From assembly GCA_025449115.1 (NCBI GenBank), contig JAHLKC010000052.1, forward strand, positions 172,580 through 236,579: a stretch of DNA of 64,000 bases, given 5' to 3'. Shown piece after piece: positions 1-11,067 of this stretch. The notes beneath the pieces were generated by a model, which ran no database searches, was not told the origin of the DNA, and worked only from the letters and a program-made list of their open reading frames with translations. This stretch comes from Chytridium lagenaria. Its lineage: Eukaryota; Chytridiomycota; Chytridiomycetes; Chytridiales; Chytridiaceae. The position numbers were made by a program, and so were the translations under genes. Numbering within the stretch: position 1 is the stretch's first letter; every line of letters begins with the position of its first letter.

Positions 1-3000
1 TTTGGGTTGCTAAGTACATCAACGCACCCACAACTTGAGCATATGGACCGCTGGAGGCTTCTTCGCTCGGTTTCTTGCGGAAGATCTTGGTCGTGGAGTT
101 CATGGGAGTGGACTCGGGGGTAAGGTGTGTGTCCGAGAAGAAACGTCGTTTAAGTTCGTTGACGTACTTATGCTGGTGTAGCAGAAGTCCTTCTGGCACC
201 TTGGTGAATTCGACACCTAGACCAAAGCTGGCAGATCCAATGACCTTGACCTCGAAGCGGGCTTGTAAGTAGTCTAATGCCGTCTTAACGGCTTCGTCCG
301 TTCCAAAGAAGAAAAGGTCGTCGACATATATGGCGATGAGAACACCAGGTGTGTCCAGAATGAAGAGGCAAGGGTCAGCGCAACTTGGAAGGAAACCAAT
401 TTCCTTCAAGTAATCTGTAAGGCATATATTCCAAACGCCGTCCAGCTTGCTTGGTGCCATATAGTGACTTGACGAGTAACCATACTCTCTTGGTGCCATC
501 GCCGAAACCTTCAGGCTGTTCCATGTAGACGGCGTGGTCCATGTCGCCGTAAAGATACGCGGTAACCACGTCGGCCATGTGAACTTCGAGGCTGCGAGAT
601 ACGGCAAAGCTGAAGAGCCAACGGAGTGTTTCAGCACGAACTACGGGAGCGAAGGTCTCAAGGAAGTCAATCCCGTACTTCTGCGTGAATCCTTTGGCGA
701 CCAGTCTTGCCTTGTACCTTATGGTTCCGTCGGGATTCTTCTTGAGGCGAAAAACCCACTTGGCGCCTATGACATGCTGACCTTGAGGTCTGTCTACGAG
801 GGCGTAAACACTTCGAAGTTTGAGGGCTTCGATTTCAGCCATGCATGCGTTTCGCCATTCTTGACCATCGGGGTGAGAGAATGCTTCTTGTTCGGTTAAT
901 GGATCAGGTTGGTGTCTTGGTTCATAAGGTTCAGTAACCTTGGTGTTGTAGAGATGAGTTGGCTTCTTGACCTTGCGGCCAGAGCGAGTCCCATCCGTTG
1001 TTGGCATAACCTCGTCAATGCTGCGGTCACTATAGTTGCCGAGGTTGGATTCTTCGCTCTCGCTTGATGCTATTGAAGCGTCATCCAATAGGTTGGTGAT
1101 GGGAATGGTTGCAGAAGTCCCGTCGTCCTCGCTTGTGGACTCGTCTGGTTTGGACCATAGAGATGTGTATCTCTCGTGTTCAGGGTTGGTTCCTGAATTT
1201 GTGGGTTCCAAGTCAGAGTCCGTGTCAACGTGGCTTGATTGTTGCCTTCCCCCCGGACGAGGGACGTTTGGAAACACGGGGGTCGTGAGGAGGTGGACGA
1301 TTCTCACGGGAACGCTGTAAGTATAAGTTAATAATTGAAATATAATGAAATAATAAACAAAATTAAGCTTTTTGTGAGAAAAAGAGTATATTAATGGATG
1401 ATGCGGGCATAAGAGCCAAACAACTTTGCGATGTTTTCCACTCATTAACTACAACATAAAGGTATGTGCTCTGTGGCTACACATGTCAATCCACAATATT
1501 GATATTTTTCATAAGGTAAATTATTTTCTGAAGTTTATCAAGCAATACCTTAGCGGTAAGGGTGGTTGAAGCGAATTCTTGCTCATCCTCGCTAGTGGAG
1601 TCGATCTCGACGTTATCTTGTTCATCTGCACATGAAAGACAAGGTGAGAAGATGAGAAGAAGCATTGACACGGTTTGTAGTTACCATTAATAAACTGCAA
1701 AGGTTCCCTCATGTGAGAGTGCGAGAAGACGCGGTGCAATCTTTGAGCCGTAGATTGCGGGAAAACGGCGATCAAAGAAATCGCAGTTTTTGAGGTGAGC
1801 CGCATGCTCATGGCCTGTGTGGATGTCGAGGACGATTGCTTTGGAGGAGCTTTCGAGGCCGACAAAGATGTTCTTGGCCATGCGAGGCGCCATGCGGTGA
1901 GTGCGGTTGATTTTAGTGACATGAATGCCTACTAAACAACCAAAAGGATGAAGATCTTGAAGAGTGGGTTGCTTGCCGTAGAGTGCTTCATGTGGAGAGA
2001 GAGCGCCTTTCTTGGTGGATGGTATGAGGTTATGGAGATATGCGGCATGGTTGACTGCATAACCCCAACACCAAAGAGGAAGGCGGCATTGAAGCATGAG
2101 GGCGAGAGCTTTCGTGAAGATGGTGCGGATATGGCGTTCAGCGACGCCGTTCATCCAAGATGAGTCGGCATCAGTCCATGTAGGTTTGATGCCACTCTTT
2201 TCGCACCAACTAACGAAGTCGTTATTCTTCATTCTTTAGCTTGATCGGCGCGTAGTTCAGTGACGATGGGATCTTCAGGAGTGTGATGAAATTCTCGTCG
2301 AAGTGTTTCGATGAGAGTGATGACCCTGTCAGCAAGCTGGCTTTTGGTAGGGAGTAGACTGACCCAAACAAACGAGGTTGATGAGTCAACGATGACTGCA
2401 ACCGTGGTGCTGCCCTTGTGGGGTGCTTGACTCGGTCCGAATCCGAGGTCCACGTGTATACGCTGAAGACGTCGAAGTTGAGCTCTTGTGGAGTCATTCT
2501 TGGAGGTCTTGCGTTGTCGTGTTGAGGAACAAACGGTGCAAGGGTCGAGTGCGTCTAAGTACCGTACCAGTGCCTTTGATCCGATGCCGTAAGCTTGTTT
2601 CTTGCGAAGCATGCGCTTCATTACTTGCCGTGATGGGTGACCGAGTGAGGTGTGAAGTTTCTCAAGTTCTCGTTCCATGACGGTTTGGTTGGCAAGATCG
2701 AATTGCCCATCAGCATGGAACGAGGAGAAGTCGTTGGAGTCAACGATGTGGTGATTGCTCCAAATGTTGGTGGGAGCTCGAGTCCTTGAGGGGAAAGCGA
2801 GAGGATCATTAAGCCTGAAGGGGAATCAATGATTTCTGCTACTTCACCGTCACCTGGTCTTGTGAGGAAAGACCCTCCTGGACCATCTTGCATGTAGAGT
2901 CCAGCATCTCGAAGAGTGTTCCTTGAGACTAAACGGACGCGTATGCTGGGAACATACAGAGCAGGGAATTGGATGGGATGGCCAAGGTTTGTGAAGCCTT

Positions 3001-3480
3001 TGACGATCCCAAGCATTTCACTTTGTTCACCAGCAAAGGCACCGTCAACGCCAGCGCGATACGGTGTTGGGTCTTGGAGGTCCTCGAGGAACGGGGTGAG
3101 AGCTTGGTCGGTGAGTCCTGTGTCAAATGCCCATTGACTCACGCCGTCGTCAAGGTCCGGTGGATACGAAACTTGCAACTTGAAGGGCGTCAATGTTGAC
3201 AGCGGCAAAGAAAGCAAAGCGGGGTCTCTTGGGAGGTATGCTAGAAGTATCAATCTTTCGTTTGCCGTGATCTTGTCGTTCGACGACTTCAATTACTGGG
3301 AAGGTCTCGTTCCTTGACTGGACGTGGTTGACTTGGGTTTTGCGCACAGACGACGAGTTCTTGAGTTCCGAGAGTTGCTCCTTGAGTTCGTTCACCGTTG
3401 TGAGTAAGGCTTGCATGGTTCCCTTGTAGCCTGTCTGGGTGTGCGAGACGGTCTTGGTACCAGCAACTTAGACAGTCGAT
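1..3480 (-). pseudogene. Copia pol: protease-like, GAG-pre-integrase, integrase, reverse transcriptase (truncated by window edge)
   Basis: From the right: a protease-like stretch with WAFDTGLTDQ near 3130 in place of a canonical D(S/T)G box; a GAG-pre-integrase block (LHTSLGHPS, then CTVC) at about 2500-2670; an integrase core (VAVIVDSSTSFVWV at ~2400; WTDADSSWMNGVAERHIRT at ~2150); a typical linker; then RVT_2 from ~870 with WVFRLKKNPDG, KARLVAKGFTQ and FAPVV. The reading frame breaks near 435: the 356-residue frame ends 60 bases on, while RT continues in another frame as IGFLPSCADPCLFI and then YVDDLFF. The last readable residues at base 1 are VGALMYLA. Other breaks lie near 2230 and 1690. 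Non-functional as read. Confidence 0.9.
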
Positions 3481-3787
3481 GGAGATTGCCCTTTGGTGTT
3501 GCAGGCAACGCAAGTTAGGTCTTTGCAGACTCAAGCGTCGAGGCTTGGTCATTCTTTGAGTTGGCCGAATGTAAAGCCGGTCGAGTGCACGGAGTTTGGT
3601 CCTGCCTTGGCGATCAGCTTTGCATCTGGGTGCAACTGGTGGAGTCTGTCCTTGCCTTGACCTTTGCCTTGTTTTCCTTGCGCTTGAGTTTTTCCTTGCG
3701 GAGGACCAGAGTTGGTTACCGACAACACGAGGGTTTTGAGTCGGAGTTAGTGCGATTGTGAATGCTCACGAACGACTCCATGCTTTT

Positions 3788-3793
3788 CAGCAT
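3788..3793. repeat. Target-site duplication, left copy (CAGCAT)
   Basis: Direct repeat immediately left of the TG of the inserted LTR. The same hexamer follows the terminal CA at 4735. Five-base alternatives (AGCAT or CAGCA) are possible, depending on where the element ends. Confidence 0.75.
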
Positions 3794-4734
3794 TGTGAAG
3801 AATTACATGATTCACATGGCCTATGGCTCATAAGGACATTCCGTCTAAGTCCGTTGAGTTCCGTTATATCCCGCGTCGACGCGTATATTTACGCGTCATA
3901 TTGAATCCTCCCTTCTTTTCCCTTTGGGTTTTTTATATATATACTTTTTCCCCACGTTTATAGGGTTTTTATTGAAGGAGGTAGCGCGCATATGTGCCGT
4001 TTATATGTGTGTGCATATGTTGTGTCTATTATTTATTTGTATTTTGTGTATTACTTTAATAGGAGAGATTTCTTGATTTAATTTGTACCTTGTTGAATTA
4101 AGTAGTTGATATTGAGTTGATCCCCCATCCTCTATCACCACGCGCGTGGCCTCGCGGCGTGATCTCCCCTTCACTCTTAGTTGGATGACAGTCGACCCCT
4201 CTGCCCCCTTACCACCTGGTGAAGCTGCAATCCGGCCGTTTGAGACGGAAGGCTGTGATGGAATCCCTCCTCATTCACAGTGTCCTTTAGTCGAGGCTTG
4301 GTCAGCTACATTCCACCTCTGGTGCTCTCTGACCCGATGATCAGGCGCTAACGGCAGGCAATGAGTGAGGTTACCCTGTTCTAAGCTCTGAGAGGCAAAC
4401 GAGAGCCCATGTTCCAAAAGGTGCCATAGTAGGATGGCATGGAGACTTATAGCCATCCCCGATCGCCAGGAGACGATCTGGTGCTGATATTGGTTTAGCA
4501 GCAAGGTAAGTCGATAATGAAGATACTAAACACGTTCCCTTCTCCCTTTACATAAGCAGAACCTCGTGATCACTCACCCACACCATCGCCAAACAACAAC
4601 AACATCACTTAGATTCAGGAGTACATCCTGTCCCTAGGTGCTCTGTGGACTTGCTCTGCTGGAGCAACTCCTTTACTCTTCTCCCCTACCCCTAGTCGAA
4701 GCTAGGTAGGGAGGGATGGGTCAAGAGAAGATCA
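3794..4734 (+). mobile_element. 941-bp solo LTR (or non-autonomous LTR element) inserted in Copia gag
   Basis: The block begins TGTGAAG and ends AGATCA, i.e. TG...CA as in LTRs. It is bracketed by identical CAGCAT (3788-3793 and 4735-4740). The flanking gag frame is contiguous when the block and one CAGCAT are removed. It has no open frame over ~80 codons. It contains a TATATATATAC box near 3930-3950 and a downstream C/A-rich stretch (CATCGCCAAACAACAACAAC near 4590) resembling an R/U5 region, which suggests + orientation. No internal priming site or polypurine tract pair was recognised, so solo LTR is the favoured reading. Confidence 0.75.
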
Positions 4735-4740
4735 CAGCAT
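4735..4740. repeat. Target-site duplication, right copy (CAGCAT)
   Basis: Second copy of the hexamer that flanks the 941-bp LTR-like insertion. Excising one copy keeps the gag reading frame. Confidence 0.75.
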
Positions 4741-5420
4741 GTTCTTGGTTGTTGTCTCCTTGGCGAGGTCATCACAGCGTGACGATGTCCAAATCGGGTT
4801 GATTTGCCGGCAATTCGGAGTGCCTTGATGAGATGCTCGCAAAGAAGACTTTCCGTGGCTTGCTCGGCTTGGTTGGCTTTGGACAAGGTGTCCCAAAGAG
4901 ATCTCGCGCGAGAAATGAAGGACACAGGCGTGTCTTTAGCCTCGTACTTGATGTCACGGAGCTTCTCGCGGAGTTCACCAACAGCCGAGGTGTTGTTCAT
5001 GCCGTAGGTCTTCTTAAGGAAAAGAAGAAGTTTCCTTGCCGTCTTCGAAACCTCTGGAGGCGCCTCGTTGATGATCTTGAGGATGTCCCCAGAGACGTTG
5101 CTAAGGATAGCTTGGACAACCTTGGCGGAGTTCCTCATGCGCTTGTCGTATTTCCTGTGATTTTCGTCATAGTACGCAGTGGTGAAGACGCCCTTGAAAC
5201 TCGAAGTTTGACGAGCAACCCAGTTCTTGACGCCGTTGATGAACGCGGGCCAATCAGACGGGTTGTTGAGCGGGACGATACCAATGTTCTTGAACGACTT
5301 GTCAGAGGACATAGCGACGCGATGAAGAAACTTGAACGAGGGACGCGAGTGCGACTTTGAAGATGGAAGGGAGTGGGGTTCTCTTTAATGTACACGAGTG
5401 GTGTGCACTTGACTGCGAAT

Positions 5421-5770
5421 CTGTGGAAAACACGAAAGGAAGTTTGTTTGCACCAAAAGTGTGAATAAAGAGTGGTTTATTAAGTAAGTTGAGTGAAAAG
5501 TTGGAGTGTGTCAACTAGAGGGAAAGCGCTTGCAAGTGCAAAAGGTAGTGTGAGGGAAAGGAGGTGAGTGCTCCTTTTATATGCGAGCGCTGTTCCCTTC
5601 AGAGTTGCTGCGGGCTGCTTCAAGGGAAGCGTACCGCCACTTTGGCGTTTTGAGACGACGGGTGAAGGGGGTGAGTTGAAAGGACAAAGTCAAATCAATG
5701 AGTGTAACCTGTTTATAACCCAATAAATCAGTATACTTGTGTAACTTGATTCTTTATTTGTTTTGTCTCC
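5421..5770 (-). repeat. 5' LTR of the Copia element (approximate limits)
   Basis: In element sense it contains a TATA box (ATATAAAAGGAGCACTCACC, near 5580), a downstream CA-rich leader and AATAAA near 5475. It lies just upstream of gag. A diverged copy with the same order of blocks occurs at about 46424-46755. Its similarity to that copy defines the approximate ends: TGTGGAAAACACG on the left and TTTGTCTCCA on the right. Exact termini and target duplication could not be fixed. Confidence 0.65.
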
Positions 5771-7001
5771 AAGGTTGGTATCCCAGGAGTCCGTCGGCCT
5801 TTGGAGGCGGCAACGGAACCTCACTGGTTTCCAACATGGAACATTTTGATCAAGTTTCGTGAGTGTGGCACTGGTGGAGTTTTTACGCAGAGTATCTTCA
5901 TTCATCTACTTTTAGCGTCTTTGTGTGTGAAGTCACATTATATGTTTAGAGTTAAACAACTCTTTCCATAATATGGCAAGATGTGGTGTGGAAGATCTCT
6001 AATGCTGTTAATTATTACACAGCTGCTAACCACAATAAACTTGCACCTTACTAAAAAACCGAAAATACTCACAGTGTCTTGATGAATCAAAAATTTAAGG
6101 AAAAAGGTGAGGAACGTAGTTATAGGATCAACTACAGATGTGTAAATAAATATGGAAAATACTTACGATAATATTGATTGATGGACTATCAAGCACAGAA
6201 TAGGAGGAAAGATTAATAAAAAGGTATGATGTAGGTATGTGTCCTCTACATGGTCTATGGATTTCTTTACTGTCCACCTTCCTTCCCTCACGTCTATCGT
6301 AGATACCAATAAGATTTGTAATAACAATATACCTTTAAAAGATGACACTTTTTGTTGTATGGGATACGCTACCAAGGTTCACTAAATATAGCAGTTATTG
6401 TAATAATTATAAGCGCATCCACTATATTCCGAAAAGAACGTAAGCATGTAAATATTCCGAATAGAAAGACGCGCGTCGTCCTCTGGATACTAAATCATGT
6501 AGACGTGGTAGCGCGTGTCTTTTTATTATAAAAACAGAAACTAAATATAACATTTGGTCGTGTTTGTAATGCAGGTCACAAAAGTGTCTGATTTTCCTTA
6601 AAAGGCAAACCATTGCTATTAGGGGTCCTTGACATATGTACTATAATTACTTGAATTAATCTTTGGATTCTCATTGGTCATGAATTGTATTGAGGATTGA
6701 TTAAATGATGAATATTTATATGATATTCATTCACTTGAAGCCTGTTTCTTTATCAAGAAAAAAAAGGGAGAGAGAGACGGACTCTGAGGAGTCCATCGCC
6801 TTTATTTGGTTAATAAGACGTCCTGGCATTGTGAGCAGTTCAACCTACTTGTATACCTCATCTCCTCTCGTCGACCATTCATCATCACTCGTCGTTGATC
6901 ATCATCATTATCTCACCTCCAATACCTAAATCATCGCTGTCAAGAATCATCAACACTAACCCCACCATCCACTTTCTCACCCGACCAACTCGACAAAAAG
7001 A
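5771..7001. other. Intergenic, no gene recognised; probable promoter of the downstream membrane protein
   Basis: AT-rich and devoid of long frames. A/G-rich and CATCAT-rich stretches at 6750-6960 directly precede the ATG at 7002 and probably hold its 5' untranslated region. A short frame at 5690-5905 (minus) has no recognisable domain and was not called. Confidence 0.5.
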
Positions 7002-9573
7002 ATGTCCACTTTTCCTCCCCCCATTTTATCCATCACTCCCAGCAAATGTGAATACGTGACCTGGTACGAGCCTCCCCCAAACACTGGTCTGACCTCCATG
7101 GCCTCGTGTGTGCAAACATGCCTCAATGAACGCAATGGCGACTCTACCCCCACCGGCCTCCCAAGACCCATCCAGGTCGGCGTTTCTCGTTCAAACGGTA
7201 CAGAGTTCAGAGTCACGTGTGTATGTCCCAGGCAGCGCGGGTTACTTTGAAGTCTCCAGAGCTCCCAACGGAAGAAACTGCAACACGCCTTGCGCGCAAG
7301 GAAGCATTGCTTCAGGATATGCCCCGTACAGTTGCGGTTTCTTTCCTATCCCAACGAGACCGGGTATTCCTGGTACCATTAATTACCACAAACGTTGTAT
7401 TTGGCTCATCTCCCTCTCCGTCTCCTTCCCCTTCCCCTTCTCCATCTCCATCTCCATCACCATCGCCATCACCAGATTCTACCACCATCACATCACCCCC
7501 TCCATCCTCATCCGTCTCTTCAACCCAAGTATTAACAACTTCCGTTGAAACCCTCGTCTTGACCTCCACCCTTTCTGGAACCGTTGTCACGTTTTTGAGC
7601 ACGAGGACATTTACTGGCGTCACGGATGTAGCTGGGAGTTCCTGTCATCACTGATTCCAGTGGAAATGGAAATCCCACCATTGGTACCGTGGAAGCCACT
7701 GGTCTAGCCCCGGTTCAATCGTCTTCTGGTACGCCCGTCAATGTGGTATGTATTTTATTTTCATCCTTTACCCATCCCGCTGCTAACCTTCCCTCTCTCT
7801 GTAATGTCAGCCCGTCGTCGTCGGCGCATCCCTCGCCTCTGTCGCCGTGCTAGCAGCTGCAGCTACCGTTCTTTACTTGAAGATGAAACCGCGTGTCCCG
7901 AAAGTTCCTCTTCCTTTGCGTCAAACCGGCAGCACCTCCTACCACTACTACTACACCTGCGCAACCAGGGCAGCCTAATCAGCATTTGCAGCATCATCAT
8001 CATCATCATCATCATCCTGGGACTGGTGGAGGTGGTGGTAGCTATGGACCGGCACAACCACCTGGAGGAGGAGGAGGTGCAGGAGGGGGCGGTGCTGGAG
8101 GAGGAGGAGGAGGGGTGGTGGTGCTGGAGGAGGAGGTGGTGCTGGAGGAGGAGGAGTGCTGGAGGAGGAGGAGGTGCTGGAGGGGGCGGTGCTGGAGGAG
8201 GAGGTGGAGCGGGAGGTGGCGGAAGCAACGTTCCCGTTACCGGAGGAGAATCATCATGGGGTCAATCCGGCGGCGGCAGCAGCGCTCCCACAAACGTCCC
8301 AGGTACAGAATCCACCTGGGGTCAATCCGGCGGAGGCGCCAGCGCTCCTACCGCCCCCACCGGTGCAGAATCATCTTGGGGCACCAGCGCAACTCAACCC
8401 ACCGTCCCCGTCGATCCCTCCGCAGGCGTCTCATCCCCGCTCCCGCTCCCACAGCTCCCTCAAACGTCCCCGCTGGCGGTCCCACTGGCGCCGAATCTGT
8501 CCCCACAGGCAACGGCGACTTCCTCTCAAACCTCACCGACCCCTCCACCATTGCTCAAACCGCCACTCCCAACATTCTAGGCGCCATTGGCCGTATCGCC
8601 CGCAAAAAAAGCGAAGAAGATCGACGAAAAGCCCTTCAAGCCACCGCAGGCGTTCACACTCTTCCCCCTGATTTCTCGGGAACTACACAGGTTATTACCA
8701 TGGATCCCCTTACACCGTCCTCAAAACCCTTATGCAAATCAAGCCGAATACATGGCGTCCGCAGAGTACCAGGCGGCGTATAATGAATACTTGAGACAGT
8801 ATGCGCAGTATGAGAGAGACATGGTGGCGTATCAGGAACAGTCAGAGGCGGCAGCGGTGGGGTCTTCGTTCTTCCCTGATCAACCTTATGATGAGGTCGC
8901 GGGGCAAAACTATGCAAAGGAGAAGTCGGGGCATCATGGACAGGGAGCTTTGTTTGGGGCGCATACGCAACAGGGGTCTTCGAGCGCATCGGCTTATGAT
9001 GGGAAACCGATTGTGAACGATAGGGTGTATGGAGGGGATGTGAAGGTGCCTTTTGCGAATACTGGAGATGTCAAGGTGCCCTTTTTCGACGACGACTACG
9101 ACGGCTTTGGAGCTGGAGAAGAAACGGTTAATGTATGAGCAGCCTTATGTGGAGATGGAGAAGGTTGTCGTGCCATTGACAAGGGTTGCACCACCTAGGA
9201 CTTGGAGTGGAAGCGTTACAGCAGGGGTAATTTTCTTTCAATATATTTCTGGAATTGTTCTTTTTTTTTTTTTTGGTATACTTTTACTAATGGACATGTG
9301 TAGAATGCGCTTTCGTGGACTTCTGATCAAGTGCGAAATTTCTTGCTGGGAAAGGGTTCACGCCTGATGTTGTTGCGGCGTTTGCAGGTACGATTTCTCC
9401 TCCTGTGTCGAATTGTAACGTACTTTTTTTTTGGTTAGTTCAACGTATTGACGGACTCGTGTTCCTTGCCACTCACCGACGCTGATCTTGTGAGAAGGAG
9501 GATTGGGAATGAGAAAGTTAGGGAACGGATTTTGGAGGTTGTGGAGGAGGTGAAAAGTAAGAAGGTAGTCTGG
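7002..9573 (+). CDS. Single-pass membrane protein: Cys-rich ectodomain, Ser/Pro stalk, Gly-rich tail and C-terminal SAM domain
   Basis: The start MSTFPPPILSITPSKCEYV leads into a Cys-rich segment (CVQTC, TCVC, NCNTPCAQG, YSCG) resembling fungal WSC-like ectodomains. A (SP)n tract follows at 7406-7480, then a Thr/Ser/Val stalk. After the intron at 7746-7810 comes a transmembrane helix (VVVGASLASVAVLAAAATVL) and a basic KMK. The cytoplasmic part has a His run, a polyglycine tract, three ESSWG(Q/T)SG-type repeats and an AEYxAAYNEY acidic region. Introns 9227-9303 and 9388-9438 interrupt a SAM-like domain (WTSDQVRNFLLGKGFTPDVV, then PLTDADLVRRRIG). At least six single-base frame breaks occur (near 7230, 7410, 7640, 7975, 9133, 9460). 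A cell-wall or stress sensor role is inferred from architecture only. The C-terminus is uncertain. Confidence 0.6.
7406..7480 (+). repeat. Hexamer/dipeptide repeat (CCNTCN)n encoding Ser-Pro stalk
   Basis: About twelve imperfect hexamers (TCTCCN/TCACCN) encode alternating Ser-Pro in one frame. Such tracts usually form O-mannosylated extended stalks in fungal surface proteins. The low complexity also makes this a likely site of length variation or consensus error. Confidence 0.8.
8025..8222 (+). repeat. GGA/GGT-rich low-complexity tract (polyglycine coding)
   Basis: Purine-rich trinucleotide repeats (GGAGGAGG, GGTGCTGGA units) read as glycine-rich in one frame and as Glu/Arg-rich in the others. 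Adjacent coding flips frame across it, so repeat-unit miscounts are likely here. Confidence 0.8.
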
Positions 9574-11067
9574 TTTTTGTGTAGAGGAATATTTCCAAAT
9601 TTTGGGAATGTTCTATATCAAGTTGTGTCCTTTCCTTTCTTTAAGTTCCTTTTCTTTGGGTGGACGCGGTGTTTTCGGTTTCAAGTGGATCTTTTTCCTC
9701 TCTTTTTCGATACTGTTCCATCTCCCCCTTTTTTTTCTTTTTTCTGTTCCAGTTGTTTTCCTTTCCGTCTTTTTTTTCTGTGAAAAGAATGTATCGTGTC
9801 GGTTTTTTTTTTTTAATTGCTCTCGTCCCCTGGTGGGAAAGCGGAGATGATATAACGCCCTTCCCATATTTTTTTTTCATTTGTGTTTGGCTGTTGTTCA
9901 CTTTATATGATGATGGGTCTTTTGAGGGTGGGGATTCTACATTTGTGTTTATAAGTAATCAGTAGATCTGGATATCAGCTTCTATGAAGCAATGAATAAC
10001 ATTGAAGTATACATTCCATTTAGGGACCCCTCTTAATGAAATATGACATGCCGGGCCAGTTCCGGAGGATTATAGTAATTCTGATAGAAGATAGGAAAAT
10101 GCTGCTACAGAAAGTTTACAAAATATGACTATCAGACTCACCCTTCTCACCATTCAACTTCTTTCATCGTAATTACGCGTGGGCAGCGGAATATCGTCCG
10201 GCGAAATCCATGACACAATATATCGAAGATCCCTTTACCTTTCAAATTCCTCACAGATACTACTTTATTTGGCTCAATAACGCTTTCACCCCGTATAGAG
10301 TGAACCCATTCTATCGCGTTTCACATTCACCTTTCGTATGCGAAAGCTTTGTTAAAATATTAGCAGGAGAAAATGGAGGGATTACCACTGAACTGCCCAA
10401 TATAGCCTTAGGAAAAGGATTTGTAAGACGGTTTTGATGAATTAGCGTCTATTTCGTCACCTCCCTCTCGTCCCCGGTTCGGGTGGGCTGGTGTATTTGG
10501 TGAGAAGATCTGGTATATATCATCGGCCGTAATCTGCGTAAAAAGGCACCGGCCACTAGATTCACGAATGAGAAAGTAAAGAAAAAAAATATACAATTTA
10601 TAGGTGCACCCTGTCTTCCCTGTATACTACTCTTAAGTGCTTTTTTATCGTGCGTGCTCTCGATTGATTGTAAAGGCGCGAAACTGTATGGTTGTCTAAG
10701 TCCCAAAATTGTTTTCAAACTGACCTGGCCATAAAACTTCAATTAGGATAATGTCATAATACACAAAGTTGAGAATTGCAGATTAGGGTCGAAACGAAGT
10801 TTACATATTGAGAGGAGAATGATGTCCGAACGACAGTGACCAGGTCATTATCGTGACGAGCTTTCAGAAGGTCTGCAGAGAGCTGCAAGTTTTAGATCTC
10901 CTGCTGATTATTGTTAAGAGAAATCGTACGGAGTGTGAGCAATCGCACGGGCTTACTGTGTACAGGTATTTGCAATATGGTGGACTGAGCCGATTGCCCA
11001 AAGATCATCGCAACAACACTGTATTAATAACTACGCGTCACTGTAAAATTTTGGATCCAATTCCATC
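9574..11067. other. Intergenic, no gene confirmed
   Basis: 9600-9850 is T-rich low-complexity DNA, probably the 3' untranslated region of the preceding gene. Short frames at 10210-10437 (+) and 10408-10596 (-) have no recognised domains. The minus one ends in a polar Ser/Asp/Asn tail and could be an exon, but no convincing partner exon was found. Confidence 0.4.

Larger units (their letters stand above)
3481..5312 (-). pseudogene. Copia gag, split by an LTR insertion
   Basis: The start is MSSDKSFKNIG at 5312, followed by a UBN2-type gag domain (DWPAFINGVKNWV, then a KTYGMNN-like segment). There is a one-base frame break near 4775. Removing the insertion 3794-4734 plus one copy of its CAGCAT duplication restores a continuous gag reading across the junction (KETTTKNMLKSMESFVS). 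This shows the insertion is secondary. Downstream (leftwards) a decayed zinc knuckle CVACNTKGQSPST is visible near 3500, with Q where the His should be and the last Cys reached only by a frame change. The region between the knuckle and the insertion is Q/K/G-rich. Confidence 0.85.
1..5770 (-). mobile_element. Ty1/Copia LTR retrotransposon, degenerate, left end outside the window
   Basis: Read on the minus strand, the order is LTR (5770-5421), gag (from 5312), degenerate zinc knuckle (~3500), protease-like region, GAG-pre-integrase, integrase, then reverse transcriptase running off base 1. Integrase before RT is the defining Copia order. The coding region is broken by several frameshifts and by a 941-bp insertion in gag, so it is inactive as read. 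The 3' end (RNase H and second LTR) lies beyond the window. Identification rests on the RVT_2 block and the YVDD box at about 310-325. Confidence 0.93.

Noticed and set aside
7312..7623. Minus-strand Asp/Gly-rich frame opposite the Ser/Pro repeat
   Set aside because: It is the complement of the repeat tract and has no start, splice or domain support.
7863..8228. Minus-strand Pro/Leu-rich frame under the polyglycine tract
   Set aside because: Antisense shadow of the low-complexity repeat.
10210..10437. 75-codon frame as a gene
   Set aside because: No domain and no partner exon; codon composition looks like random AT-rich sequence.
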